DNA of 64,000 nucleotides from Fervidicoccaceae archaeon (lineage in GTDB: Archaea > Thermoproteota > Thermoprotei_A > Sulfolobales > Fervidicoccaceae): contig JAVZVD010000001.1 of the NCBI GenBank assembly GCA_038878695.1, positions 124,001 to 188,000 on the forward strand, read 5' to 3'. Under the pieces are notes generated by a model. It was given only the letters and a program-made list of their open reading frames with translations, was not told the origin of the DNA and did no database searches. A program made the translations under genes and the position numbers. This document shows, piece by piece, positions 35,603 to 44,121 of the stretch (the first letter of the stretch is position 1; each line of letters opens with the position of its first letter).

Positions 35603-35935
35603 TCACAGCGTCTTCTCGCCGACCATTATTGGCGCGCATTTTTTCCTGAAGGTCATGCAAACGTCGCACATGTCGACGACTTTGCCCAAGTTAATGGCGT
35701 CGGCTACCCTTCTAATGATCTCGGAGGCCTCGTTGCTTTTCTCGATCTCGCTCAGACCGCGTATTCTCCTCTTGCCCTTGAGCACGTAGTTCAGCAGAGG
35801 CTGAGAGATCCCAACGAGCTTTGCAGCTTCGGTCTGGCTGTAGCCGTATTTGTTTATCAGCTCCTTGGCCACGGCGACTCTTATGGCGGTGGCGCACCTC
35901 TTCAGGTAGAGCTCGCAGAACGAGCGCGTGAGCAT
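35603..35935 (-). CDS. HTH transcriptional regulator with C-terminal cysteine motif (COG2522-like)
   Basis: 110 residues. An HTH spans about residues 24-60 (YGYSQTEAAKLVGISQPLLN, then KGKRR), of the Cro/C1 type. The C-terminus has CDVCMTFRKKC, a possible metal or Fe-S cluster site; the N-terminal CELYLKRC adds two cysteines. The layout matches a family of archaeal predicted regulators also represented at 46744. Position between the cysteine synthase and the iscS genes suggests control of sulfur or Fe-S metabolism, which is inference. Only 16 bp separates it from the cysteine synthase gene. Confidence 0.8.
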   Translation of the reverse strand: MLTRSFCELYLKRCATAIRVAVAKELINKYGYSQTEAAKLVGISQPLLNYVLKGKRRIRGLSEIEKSNEASEIIRRVADAINLGKVVDMCDVCMTFRKKCAPIMVGEKTL

Positions 35936-36066
35936 GTTCTCAGCTCTATTACTTGTCTTCTATTGTTCGAGCCTTATCTTAGTTATGGTCAGCTCGTAGC
36001 AGCCCTCTTTCTTTTTTACCTCGACTGAGCCGAGGCCTCCTTAGGCTACACACTCTCTGTTATGAG

Positions 36067-36205
36067 CTAGACGCATTCTTTCTCGTCTGTCAGAACCTTC
36101 AGAGCGTCGCCGTAGTCCATTCGAGCGAGTCTCCTCTCCTGACAACCTTGACGAGCGGAGCAGGGCATTCCTCGCCACGCAGGTCGAGCGTCTCCGTCGA
36201 CCTCG
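36067..36205 (-). pseudogene. frameshifted TusA/SirA-like sulfur carrier remnant
   Basis: On the minus strand just after iscS, one frame encodes LDLRGEECPAPLVKVV, the start of a TusA protein with its active-site CPxP motif. About 30 nt later the match jumps to another frame, MDYGDALKVLTDEKECV, which is the following TusA strand and helix, and then ends in TAG at 36067-36069. No ATG/GTG/TTG starts the first frame. This is a degraded sulfur carrier gene of the iscS cluster, or a sequencing indel in a live gene. Confidence 0.65.
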
Positions 36206-36211
36206 ACTCAC

Positions 36212-37429
36212 CTACGCGGGGCTAATGCTCCTCAGTCTCGCGACGGCCCGCCGCAGGACGTCGAGCGCGTAGTCTACGTCCTCGTCCTCGTGATAGCGGG
36301 AGACCTTCATCAGCAGGCTACCGTGCGCTTCCTCGTGTCTCCTGCCTATGGCCAGCAGGACGTGGCTGGGCTCCAGGATCCTGCTGGTGCAGGCGCTCCC
36401 GCTCGATACGTAGACGCCATTTAAGCTGAGCTCTACGCTGAGCGCCTCGCCCTCTACTCTGAGGAAGCTCGCGTTGACGTTGTCCGGAGCTCTCTTCTCT
36501 CCGAGGGGACCGTTTACGAGGGTCTCGTCGATCGTCTCGAGGATCCCGCGCAGCATCTTGTCCCTGAGGGTCCTCATCTTCGACGCGTTGCCGTCGAGAT
36601 CACGGAAGGCTAGCTCGATAGCGCGCTTGAAGCCAGCCACTAGGGGGACGTTCTCGACGCCGGGCCAGAGCTTCTCTCCACTGAGCTGCCCGCGGAGCGG
36701 AGACTCTAGGGATACCCCGGGCCGCGCGTAGAGCACCCCAACTCCCCGCGGCCCATGTATCTTGTGCGAGCTGAGCGTGAGCATGTCTACTCCAAGCTTC
36801 TCTACATCGATGGACAGCCTGCCGTATGCGTCGGCCGCGTCCATGTGGAAGACGGCATCGGGGTTCGCGCTCTTCACCACATCGACCAGTTCTTTGATCC
36901 TCTGGATCGTGCCTATTTCGTGGTTGACGAGTTGCACGCTGACCAACGCGACGTCTCTGCTCACGTAGTATTTGAGGATCTCGGGATCCACGAAGCCCTC
37001 GCCGTCGACAGGGACTCGGACCACCTTAGTCCCAAGAAGCTCCGAAGCCAGCTCCGCGGGGAATATGACGCTCAGGTGCTCAACCGCGGACACCAATACT
37101 CTGCCGCCTCTCTTCCTATTGGCCAAGAGGTAGCCCAACACCGCCAGGTTGTTCGCCTCAGTCCCGCTGTGAGTGAAATTTATCGCCTCGTAAGACTCTG
37201 CTCCTATGGTCTCGGCGATCAGCTCCTTAGTCGAGAGCAGCAGCTCTTGCGCCTCCCAGCCCGGTCTGTGCGTTATCGATGGGTGGCCGTAGCCCCGCTC
37301 GTTGAAGTAGGGGAGCATCGCGTCAATTACTTCTCGCGGGACCCAGCCGCTGTTCTCGAGGTCGAAGTACACCTCGCGCTCCGGTCTGCCGTGGGCCTCG
37401 AGTAACGCTCGAACCTTCTCGCTGGCCAT
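36212..37429 (-). CDS. cysteine desulfurase (IscS/NifS family)
   Basis: 405-residue PLP enzyme that takes sulfur from cysteine as a protein persulfide. PLP lysine lies in TLSSHKIHGPRGVGVLYA near 210. The catalytic cysteine loop is SSGSACTSR near 330. HMDAADAYG and NFTHSGTEANNLA are also conserved, and the loop length suggests the IscS-like (group I) type. ATG 37429 precedes the TusA-like gene stop by 4 bp. Together with iscU and TusA-like genes it forms an Fe-S and thiolation unit on the minus strand. Confidence 0.95.
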   Translation of the reverse strand: MASEKVRALLEAHGRPEREVYFDLENSGWVPREVIDAMLPYFNERGYGHPSITHRPGWEAQELLLSTKELIAETIGAESYEAINFTHSGTEANNLAVLGYLLANRKRGGRVLVSAVEHLSVIFPAELASELLGTKVVRVPVDGEGFVDPEILKYYVSRDVALVSVQLVNHEIGTIQRIKELVDVVKSANPDAVFHMDAADAYGRLSIDVEKLGVDMLTLSSHKIHGPRGVGVLYARPGVSLESPLRGQLSGEKLWPGVENVPLVAGFKRAIELAFRDLDGNASKMRTLRDKMLRGILETIDETLVNGPLGEKRAPDNVNASFLRVEGEALSVELSLNGVYVSSGSACTSRILEPSHVLLAIGRRHEEAHGSLLMKVSRYHEDEDVDYALDVLRRAVARLRSISPA

Positions 37430-37433
37430 GACC

Positions 37434-37688
37434 TCAACCTCCTCCCCCAGCTCTCCTAGCCTCGATTCTCAGCCAGTCCTCCACTCGTTCGACCCGCACC
37501 ATCGCGTAGCCTGCGCTCTTCAGATACATCTCAACGACCTCGAGGGGTAGGTCGCTGGGATTCACGAGCACTGTGAGCTCGGCCACCCCCTCCTCCCTGC
37601 TCGCGCGGATCCGAGTCGCTAGAGCATAGACCGGGTGATCTGTGCAGCTCTTGCCCCCGCTTCTGAGGTCCAGCGTCCTAGAGGTCAA
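37434..37688 (-). CDS. divergent TusA-like sulfur carrier
   Basis: 84-residue protein starting LTSRTLDLRSGGKSC. The initial strand TLDLR, then a helix (VYALATRIRASREE), TVLVNPSDLPLEVVEMY and a final helix fit the TusA/SirA fold. The usual CPxP active site is replaced: only one cysteine, in GGKSCTDHP, remains near position 14. TTG 37688 overlaps the iscU stop (TTGA), so the longer open frame up to 37790 is not needed. Whether it still carries persulfide is unclear. A conventional TusA fragment is decayed at 36.1 kb. Confidence 0.6.
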   Translation of the reverse strand: MTSRTLDLRSGGKSCTDHPVYALATRIRASREEGVAELTVLVNPSDLPLEVVEMYLKSAGYAMVRVERVEDWLRIEARRAGGGG

Positions 37689-38197
37689 GTTTTTTCCCCC
37701 TCGGCCGACGCGCTCCGCCGCAGAAGCCTCTCCATCAGCTCCTCCTCGAGAGCCTGCTTCTCCTCTTGGGTCAGCTCGGAGGGGAGCCACGCCGGTCTGG
37801 AGCCCGCGCGCCTCTCGAAGTAAGTCCTAATGGCTCTCTTGAGGGCGCCCACCGCCAAGATGCTGCAATGATATTTTATCGGGGGCAGCCCGCCCAGTTC
37901 GTTGGAGATTTCCCTCCACGAGATCCTCCAGGCTTCCTCCAGGCCACGCCCGGCGACCTTCTCCGTCAATATGCTCGCCGCCGCTATGTTCGCGGCGCAC
38001 CCGTAGCTCTCGAAGGTCACGCGCTCTATCTTCTCTCCCCGAGGATCCACCTTGAGATAGAGCTTTATCATGTCGCCGCATGCCGGGCTCCCGGCCGTGG
38101 CGACTACGTCAGCGTCCTCCATCGGTCCAGCGTTCAACGGCTTCCGGAAGAGCTCCAGCACTTTGGGGCCGTAGGGTAGAGGGACCCTAGTGCTCAC
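37685..38197 (-). CDS. Fe-S cluster assembly scaffold IscU/NifU-like
   Basis: 170 residues. The three cluster-ligand cysteines appear in AGSPACGDMIKLYL near 40, SYGCAANIAAAS near 66 and IKYHCSILAVGAL near 110. PLNAGPMEDADVVAT is the typical N-terminus. The C-terminal roughly 45 residues (LTQEEKQALEEELMERLLRR) are a charged extension. It works with the IscS-type desulfurase two genes downstream. The ATG or GTG at 38197 is the first gene of the unit. Confidence 0.93.
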   Translation of the reverse strand: MSTRVPLPYGPKVLELFRKPLNAGPMEDADVVATAGSPACGDMIKLYLKVDPRGEKIERVTFESYGCAANIAAASILTEKVAGRGLEEAWRISWREISNELGGLPPIKYHCSILAVGALKRAIRTYFERRAGSRPAWLPSELTQEEKQALEEELMERLLRRSASAEGEKT

Positions 38198-38238
38198 TGC
38201 TATCTCCTAACACTGTTATAGATGCCGCGTTATTATAT

Positions 38239-39003
38239 CTATTTGTTGCCTTCGAGCGATCGACCCTCGAGAGGGCGAAGCGCTCCCTCGACCGCGCGCC
38301 TGAAGATATAGACTGCGAGCAGATTCAGAGGTACGAAGGCGAGCTTCACGGAGCTCAGCCCCACGATTATATCCAAGAGCACGTCGCTGGGCAGAGCGCC
38401 ATAGAAGGCTATCGGGGTGAATACGAGCGTGTCGATTATCAGCGCGAAGGGGTCGCTGTAGAGGGTCCTCGCCCACCACACTCTCCTATATCTGTGGGTC
38501 ACGTAGGCGTTGAAGAGCTCGGCCGCGAGATACGCCACGGGGCTCGCCACAGCCACCCTAGCTGAGATGGCCAGGAAGGCGTTGACCGCCTCCTCGCTCA
38601 CCCACTCCGGGCTAGGCGTCTTGATCGTTGAGAGGTTCGAGACGGTCAGGAGAACCTGGAGAAGGAATCCCGAGAATATGACCTGCCTGGCCACGCTGAG
38701 GCCCGCCGATATTACTATGGCGTCCATTAGGGCCACCGTTGCTACGAAGGCGATATTGCCTCCAGGTACGGTCAAGCCCAAGAAGTAAGTGTACTTCGGG
38801 GAGAGATACTGGCAGATCACGTAGCTCCCTATGTAAAACGAGACGAGAGGGTGAACGCTCCTGTAGCGCCTCACGAGCGGAACGACGAGCATCAACATGA
38901 TCGAATAGTAAACTAGCGCTAGGATCGGCTGATTGAGGTCGCGCCAAATCTCCAAGGCGGCCCGCCTCGATGAGGGCGTGAAGCGTGAGCTCGGCGGAGA
39001 CAA
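38239..39003 (-). CDS. queuosine-precursor transporter (YhhQ/VUT family)
   Basis: 254-residue integral membrane protein with about six predicted helices. VSFYIGSYVICQYLSPKY and the conserved polar residues of AYLAAELFNAYV, then LYSDPFALIIDTLVFTPIAFYG, resemble the VUT family (YhhQ/COG1738), which takes up preQ0/preQ1. In archaea imported preQ0 can feed archaeosine in tRNA. A QueD-like gene and a GTP cyclohydrolase lie 5 kb away. It is separated from iscU by 42 bp, so cotranscription is possible. Start at 39003. Confidence 0.78.
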   Translation of the reverse strand: MSPPSSRFTPSSRRAALEIWRDLNQPILALVYYSIMLMLVVPLVRRYRSVHPLVSFYIGSYVICQYLSPKYTYFLGLTVPGGNIAFVATVALMDAIVISAGLSVARQVIFSGFLLQVLLTVSNLSTIKTPSPEWVSEEAVNAFLAISARVAVASPVAYLAAELFNAYVTHRYRRVWWARTLYSDPFALIIDTLVFTPIAFYGALPSDVLLDIIVGLSSVKLAFVPLNLLAVYIFRRAVEGALRPLEGRSLEGNK

Positions 39004-39114
39004 AATAGTCTTCTTTTTAATCCGGCGCGTGCGAGTTGAGCCGCATCTCCGCTTTATAGCCGTTTCTCGAGAAGACGGGCTCGAGGCTGCGCGAAAACGT
39101 TAAATTCGCATTGC

Positions 39115-39256
39115 ACCTAGAGCGTAGGGGTGCCCGGGGGGTGGCGGAGGACCTCCAATTGGAAGTAGCGAGGCGGAGAGGAGGCTAGCGCCTCGAGCTC
39201 CTTCTAGCGAACCCTGCGAGACGCGAGACGTCCTCCCGGGCGGAGCGCGATGAGAA
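39115..39256 (+). promoter_or_regulatory. structured leader of the ilv operon
   Basis: A TATA-like GTTAAATTC near 39090-39100 predicts a transcript starting about 39115-39125, giving an unusually long leader before ilvB. It contains nested complementarities: GCCCG (39132-39136) with CGGGC (39237-39241), GGAGGAC (39146-39152) with GTCCTCC (39230-39236), CGAGGCG (39169-39175) with CGCCTCG (39189-39195), and the 10-nt palindrome TCCAATTGGA at 39154. The 5' arm leaves a 9-nt bulge. No tRNA T-arm is present. Confidence 0.5.
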
Positions 39257-40954
39257 TTGATCTCGGGAGCGAGAGCTCTAGTCGAGTCTCTCGAGAGGCT
39301 CAAGGTGAGAGTAGTCTTCGGGGTCCCCGGCGGCGCGGTGCTTCCTCTCTACGACTCTCTACTTGAATCCAATATCAGGCACGTGCTCGCTCGCCACGAG
39401 CAACAGGCGGCACACATGGCCGATGGATACGCCAGAGCGGGCGGGCGCCTCGGAGTCTGCATAGCCACCTCGGGTCCAGGAGCCATGAACCTCGTGACGG
39501 GTCTGGCCACGGCCTATATGGACAGCTCGCCCATTCTAGCGATAACGGGTCAGGTCGCGAGGCACCTCATAGGTCGAGACGCGTTCCAAGAGGCCGATAC
39601 GGTCGGCGTGGTCACGCCGATAACCAAATACGCATTCCAAGCGCGAGCCGCTAGAGAGATACCGTCGATAATAAAGACGGCTGCCGAAGTGGCGACTACG
39701 AGGAGACCGGGCCCGGTCCTAGTCGACGTCCCTGTCGACGTTCAGAGAGAGTTAGCCGATGAGAGTGAGTTCGACGACGGACCATATCTTGCGGGCTATG
39801 ACCCTAACCCGCCAGAGCTCGACCGAGAGAGTGTGAGAAGAGCGGCGGCCGCTTTGGCTGAGGCCGAGAGGCCCCTAATATTGGCCGGGGGAGGAGTCGT
39901 GGCCTCGGGTGCTCACGAGGAGCTAAGAGCGCTCGCCGAAATGCTGGGAGCGCCCGTCGCCACGACTCTCATGGGCAAGGGAGCGTTTCCCGAGGACCAT
40001 CCGCTGGCCCTCGGCATGATAGGGATGCACGGGAGACCGAGCGCCAATGTCGCCGTGAACGAGTGCGACGTCCTGCTGGCCGTTGGGACTAGATTCTCTG
40101 ATAGGAGCACGGGCAAGCTAGACGAGTTCGCTAAGCAGGCCCTCAAGATTCACATAGATGTGGACTCCTCGGAGATAAATAAGAACGTGCGAGTCGACGT
40201 GGGAATAACGGCCGACGCCAAGGAGGCCCTCTCCGCGCTCTTGAAGGAGCTCTCGAGACTCGCCAAGAGAGGAGCGAGTGAAGCCTGGAGAGCGAGGCTC
40301 GGCGGTCTCCGCGAGGTCCTGAGCACGAGAAGCTCCGGAGAATTGGACCCCCCCTCGGTGATAAAGCTCATAGAGTCGACGCTCGATCCGGGCCGTCTCA
40401 TTGTGACCACCGGCGTCGGCCAGAACCAGATGTGGGCGGCTCTATACTTCACCGCTAAGCACCCTAGAACCTTCATCACGTCGGGTGGGCTCGGGACCAT
40501 GGGTTTCGGATTACCGGCCGCGATTGGAGCTAAAGTAGCGAGGCCCGACAAGATCGTGGTTGATATAGATGGCGACGGGAGCTTCCTGATGACCGCTCAG
40601 GCCTTGGCCACTTCGGTCTCCGAGAACATCCAAGTGATAGCGGTGGTCCTCAAGAACGACGCGCTAGGCATGGTGAGGCAGTGGCAACATCTATTCTACG
40701 CGAGAAGATTCATTGCGACGGACTTTGAGCGGTCCCACGACTTCGTCAAGCTGGCCGAGGCCTTCGGGGCCGAGGGGGTGAGGGTGGAGAGCTTAGGGGA
40801 GCTCGAGAGGGCTCTGAGAAGAGCTGCCGGTAACGAAGTCACCACCGTCATCGAGGTGCCCATCTCGAGAGAGGAGAGAGTCTTTCCCATGGTCTTCCCG
40901 GGCAGGTCTCTACGCGAGGTGATGATCGATGAACGGCAGAGACTCCTCTTCTAA
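39257..40954 (+). CDS. ilvB: acetolactate synthase large subunit
   Basis: 565-residue TPP enzyme of branched-chain amino-acid synthesis. FGVPGGAVLPLYDSL near residue 22 and HEQQAAHMADGYARA near 45 (catalytic Glu) form the pyrimidine-binding side. The TPP/Mg motif IDGDGSFLMTAQ near 440 continues to LKNDALGMV. TTG 39257 is the in-frame start. An ATG at 39250 is in another frame. The next gene, ilvN, starts 25 bp before its stop. Confidence 0.94.
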   Translation: MISGARALVESLERLKVRVVFGVPGGAVLPLYDSLLESNIRHVLARHEQQAAHMADGYARAGGRLGVCIATSGPGAMNLVTGLATAYMDSSPILAITGQVARHLIGRDAFQEADTVGVVTPITKYAFQARAAREIPSIIKTAAEVATTRRPGPVLVDVPVDVQRELADESEFDDGPYLAGYDPNPPELDRESVRRAAAALAEAERPLILAGGGVVASGAHEELRALAEMLGAPVATTLMGKGAFPEDHPLALGMIGMHGRPSANVAVNECDVLLAVGTRFSDRSTGKLDEFAKQALKIHIDVDSSEINKNVRVDVGITADAKEALSALLKELSRLAKRGASEAWRARLGGLREVLSTRSSGELDPPSVIKLIESTLDPGRLIVTTGVGQNQMWAALYFTAKHPRTFITSGGLGTMGFGLPAAIGAKVARPDKIVVDIDGDGSFLMTAQALATSVSENIQVIAVVLKNDALGMVRQWQHLFYARRFIATDFERSHDFVKLAEAFGAEGVRVESLGELERALRRAAGNEVTTVIEVPISREERVFPMVFPGRSLREVMIDERQRLLF

Positions 40955-41417
40955 AGCCATAGTAGCCGTGGTCGAGGACAGGCCCGGCGTGCTGTACAGG
41001 GTGAGCTCTAGCATTAGAAGGAGAGGAATCAACATAGACTCTATGAACGTCTCACCCATCGGGAACTCGGGCTTTTCCAAGATGGTCTTCATAGTGAGGG
41101 CGGAGGAAGAGACCGCGGAGCATCTCGTCAAGAGCATAGCCAAGACCCCCAGCGTCCTATCGGTCGAGCTCCTAGAACTCGGAGAGAGCGTGGTCAGAGA
41201 ACTGGCGCTCCTGAAGGTCGCGGTCCACGGTAAGAGGCGCGAGGTCGTCGAGGTCTTGAGGCGCTGCGATGCCAAGGTGCTCATCGATGAAGGAGAGACC
41301 CTGATCGCCGAAGTCGTCGGAGCCCCAGAAGAGTTAAATGCCGTGGTTGAATTGCTGGATAGCCTAGCGGTCCTTTTGGACGTGTCGAGGAGCGGGCCGC
41401 TCGCTCTGAGGAGGTGA
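40929..41417 (+). CDS. ilvN: acetolactate synthase regulatory subunit
   Basis: 162 residues with an N-terminal ACT domain (about 10-85: [20 protein letters not shown], then [10 protein letters not shown]) and a C-terminal ferredoxin-like domain. It binds IlvB and usually confers valine feedback. The start ATG 40929 overlaps the ilvB end by 25 bp, an overlap that favours coupled translation. The usual length is 160-175 residues. Confidence 0.93.
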   Translation: MNGRDSSSKAIVAVVEDRPGVLYRVSSSIRRRGINIDSMNVSPIGNSGFSKMVFIVRAEEETAEHLVKSIAKTPSVLSVELLELGESVVRELALLKVAVHGKRREVVEVLRRCDAKVLIDEGETLIAEVVGAPEELNAVVELLDSLAVLLDVSRSGPLALRR

Positions 41418-41424
41418 AGCGCGC

Positions 41425-42417
41425 TTGGCGAGAATCTTCTTACAGAACGAGATAGACGAGAGCATCCTGAGAGGCTCAACCATAGCGGTCCTAGGCTATG
41501 GGAGTCAGGGCAGGGCTCAGGCTCTAAATCTCAGAGATAGCGGCTTCAACGTAGTGGTCGGGCTGAGGAGAGGAGGGGCCTCGTGGGTCAAAGCGTCGGA
41601 GGAGGGCTTCGAGGTGATGGAGATGGACGAGGCCGTCAAGAGGGCTGACGTTGTCCTAATGCTCATCCCCGATATGGAACAACCGAGAGTCTACGAATCT
41701 AAGATAGCGCCCAACCTGAGGCCCGGCCAGGGGCTCTGCTTCGCTCACGGGTTCAACGTACACTTCGGTCTAATCAAACCCCCCGACTACGTCGACGTCT
41801 TCATGGTGGCTCCTAAGGGGCCTGGACCTAAAGTTAGAGAGGAATACCTACGCGGGCGCGGGGTGCCCGCCTTGGTAGCCGTAGCCAACGACTATACGCG
41901 GAGAGCTCTCGATAGAGCTCTGGCCATCGCCAAGGGCATAGGGAGTGCGAGAGCCGGCGTCCTCCTGACCACGTTCAAGGAAGAGACCGAGACAGACCTA
42001 ATGGGTGAACAATGCGTGCTCGTGGGAGGTCTCATGGAGTTGATAAAGAGGGGCTTCGAGGTCCTCGTGGAGGCTGGCTATCAGCCCGAGGTCGCGTACT
42101 TCGAGGTCTGCAACGAAGCGAAGCTCATCATGGATTTGATCTATAGCGGGGGGCTCCTCTACATGTTGAGGAGCGTGAGCGATACCGCGAAGTATGGGGG
42201 ACTCACGGTCGGGCCGAGAGTGATCGACGAGAGCGTTAAAGAGAGAATGAGAGAGGCTCTTCGCAGGATCCAGAGCGGGGAGTTCGCTCGAGAGTGGGTC
42301 GAGGAGTATTCCTCCGGCTCGAGAAGGTTGAGGAGCCTCCTCGAGGCTGTGGCCGCTCACCCGATAGAGTCTACGGGAGCGCTCGTGAGGAGGCTAAGCG
42401 GAGCGGAGAGCCAATGA
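41425..42417 (+). CDS. ilvC: ketol-acid reductoisomerase (class I)
   Basis: 330-residue class I enzyme: isomerisation and NAD(P)H reduction of acetolactate. The Rossmann loop is [16 protein letters not shown] near residue 23. The KARI domain has [32 protein letters not shown] (metal-binding Asp/Glu) and ISEF-region equivalents. TTG 41425 starts it, 7 bp after ilvN. The cofactor loop reads [10 protein letters not shown], whose arginines could favour NADPH; this is a guess. The stop overlaps ilvD (ATGA). Confidence 0.95.
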   Translation: MARIFLQNEIDESILRGSTIAVLGYGSQGRAQALNLRDSGFNVVVGLRRGGASWVKASEEGFEVMEMDEAVKRADVVLMLIPDMEQPRVYESKIAPNLRPGQGLCFAHGFNVHFGLIKPPDYVDVFMVAPKGPGPKVREEYLRGRGVPALVAVANDYTRRALDRALAIAKGIGSARAGVLLTTFKEETETDLMGEQCVLVGGLMELIKRGFEVLVEAGYQPEVAYFEVCNEAKLIMDLIYSGGLLYMLRSVSDTAKYGGLTVGPRVIDESVKERMREALRRIQSGEFAREWVEEYSSGSRRLRSLLEAVAAHPIESTGALVRRLSGAESQ

Positions 42418-44090
42418 GAAGGTTTTTGAAAAGCGAAGCGCTCAAGGTCTTCCCCGAAAGGGCGCCTCACAGGAGCCTCTTGAAGGCTCTGGGGCTCTCC
42501 GACGAGGACCTCCGCAGACCTTTCGTGGCAGTGATCAACTCTTATGCCGAGGCCGTGCCCGGCCACTTCCACCTCAGGGCCGTCGCCGAGGCCGTGAAGA
42601 GGGGGGTATTGAGGGCGGGCGGGTTTCCCTTCGAGTTCAACACCATAGCCATATGCGACGGCCTTGCCATGGGTCACGAGGGCATGAGGTATTCTCTGCC
42701 CTCGAGAGAGATCGTGGCCGATTCCATCGAAGTGGTCTTGAAAGCCCACGCTTTCGACGCAGCAGTGCTCGTAGTGTCGTGTGACAAGATGGTGCCCGGA
42801 GCTCTCATGGCGGCCGCCAGGCTCGATATTCCGGCCGTCATGGTCACGGGAGGACCCATGCTCCCCGGCCGCTTCCGAGGAATGAACGTGACCCTCGCTC
42901 ACGTTTTCGAGGCGGTGGGCCGTCACAGGGTCGGAGAGCTCGACGACGAAGATTTGCTCGAGCTCGAGGCCAGAGCTTGCCCGGGCCCCGGCTCCTGCAG
43001 CGGGATGTTCACCGCGAACACTATGGCCTGTCTAGTAGAGGCCATGGGCATGGGGCTACCCGGAGTAGCTACGGCCCCCGCTGTCTCAGCCGAGAGGCTG
43101 AGGATAGCCGAGGAATCGGGCGCGCTGGCGGCGAGGCTCGCCGAGACAGGGCTCACTCCCAGGGAGATATTGAGGCGCGAGTCTTTCCTCAACGCGATAG
43201 CAGTCGATGTGGCGCTCGGTGGCTCAACCAATACGGTGTTGCACCTGATGGCCGTAGCACGCGAAACTGGAGTCGAGCTCGAGCTCGAGGACTTCGACGC
43301 TATCAGCAGGAGGGTGCCGCAGCTCTGCTCCATTTCGCCAAACGGTCCTCACACGATGCTCGACCTCCACGAGGCGGGAGGCGTGATGGCTCTGATGAGC
43401 GAGCTGAGAGACCTAATACACCTGAACGCGCCGACCGTCACCGGCAAGAAGATCGGAGAGCTCTTAGTCGAGGCCAGAGTCTCGAGACGCGACGTGATAC
43501 GAAGCATCAACGAGCCCGTCTCGAGAGAGGGGGGGCTGGCCGTGCTCCGCGGATCGCTCGCCCCAGAGGGCTCGGTAGTTAAGCTCGCCGGAGTGCCGAA
43601 GAGCATGAGGTTCTTCCGCGGAGAGGCCGTAGTCTTCGACTCCGAGGAAGAGTGCGTCGAGGCTCTCAGAGGAGGGAGGGTGAGCAGAGGAAGCGTCGTG
43701 GTAGTGAGATACGAAGGTCCGCGCGGGGGGCCGGGCATGAGAGAGATGCTAACCGCGACTTCCATGCTCGTGGGAATGAATCTGTGGGAGTCCGTGGCGC
43801 TCGTCACGGACGGTAGATTCTCGGGAGCCAGCCGAGGCCTCGTGGTGGGTCACGTGGCTCCGGAAGCCGCCGCTGGAGGCCCCATAGCCAGAGTGGTCGA
43901 TGGCGACCTCATCACGATAGACATAGAACGGAGGAGGCTCGACGTAGACTTCGTCGTCGATGAGCAGGAGAGGGAGAAGAGGCTCGAGAAATCGGGACCT
44001 AGGTGGAGGCCGAGCCTTGGCTACTTAGTCCGATACGCTCGCTCGGTCGGCTCGGCTAGCAGAGGAGCTACCCTGGAGATAGCCCCATGA
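42414..44090 (+). CDS. ilvD: dihydroxy-acid dehydratase
   Basis: 558-residue Fe-S dehydratase producing 2-oxoisovalerate/2-oxo-3-methylvalerate. Cluster cysteines are in [12 protein letters not shown] near 120 and [16 protein letters not shown] near 190. [14 protein letters not shown] near 270 and [17 protein letters not shown] near 465 are hallmark segments. ATG 42414 overlaps the ilvC stop; the longer open frame to 42294 is not needed. Last gene of the ilvB-N-C-D operon. Confidence 0.95.
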   Translation: MRRFLKSEALKVFPERAPHRSLLKALGLSDEDLRRPFVAVINSYAEAVPGHFHLRAVAEAVKRGVLRAGGFPFEFNTIAICDGLAMGHEGMRYSLPSREIVADSIEVVLKAHAFDAAVLVVSCDKMVPGALMAAARLDIPAVMVTGGPMLPGRFRGMNVTLAHVFEAVGRHRVGELDDEDLLELEARACPGPGSCSGMFTANTMACLVEAMGMGLPGVATAPAVSAERLRIAEESGALAARLAETGLTPREILRRESFLNAIAVDVALGGSTNTVLHLMAVARETGVELELEDFDAISRRVPQLCSISPNGPHTMLDLHEAGGVMALMSELRDLIHLNAPTVTGKKIGELLVEARVSRRDVIRSINEPVSREGGLAVLRGSLAPEGSVVKLAGVPKSMRFFRGEAVVFDSEEECVEALRGGRVSRGSVVVVRYEGPRGGPGMREMLTATSMLVGMNLWESVALVTDGRFSGASRGLVVGHVAPEAAAGGPIARVVDGDLITIDIERRRLDVDFVVDEQEREKRLEKSGPRWRPSLGYLVRYARSVGSASRGATLEIAP

Positions 44091-44121
44091 GGGGGAAAAC
44101 ATAGCGTATCGAGCTCGAGCC

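Noticed and set aside
39131-39245. tRNA gene upstream of ilvB
   Set aside because: The outer arms GCCCGGG/CCCGGGC look like an acceptor stem, but no T arm with a GTTCRANNC loop or acceptable anticodon arm could be found on either strand, even allowing introns.
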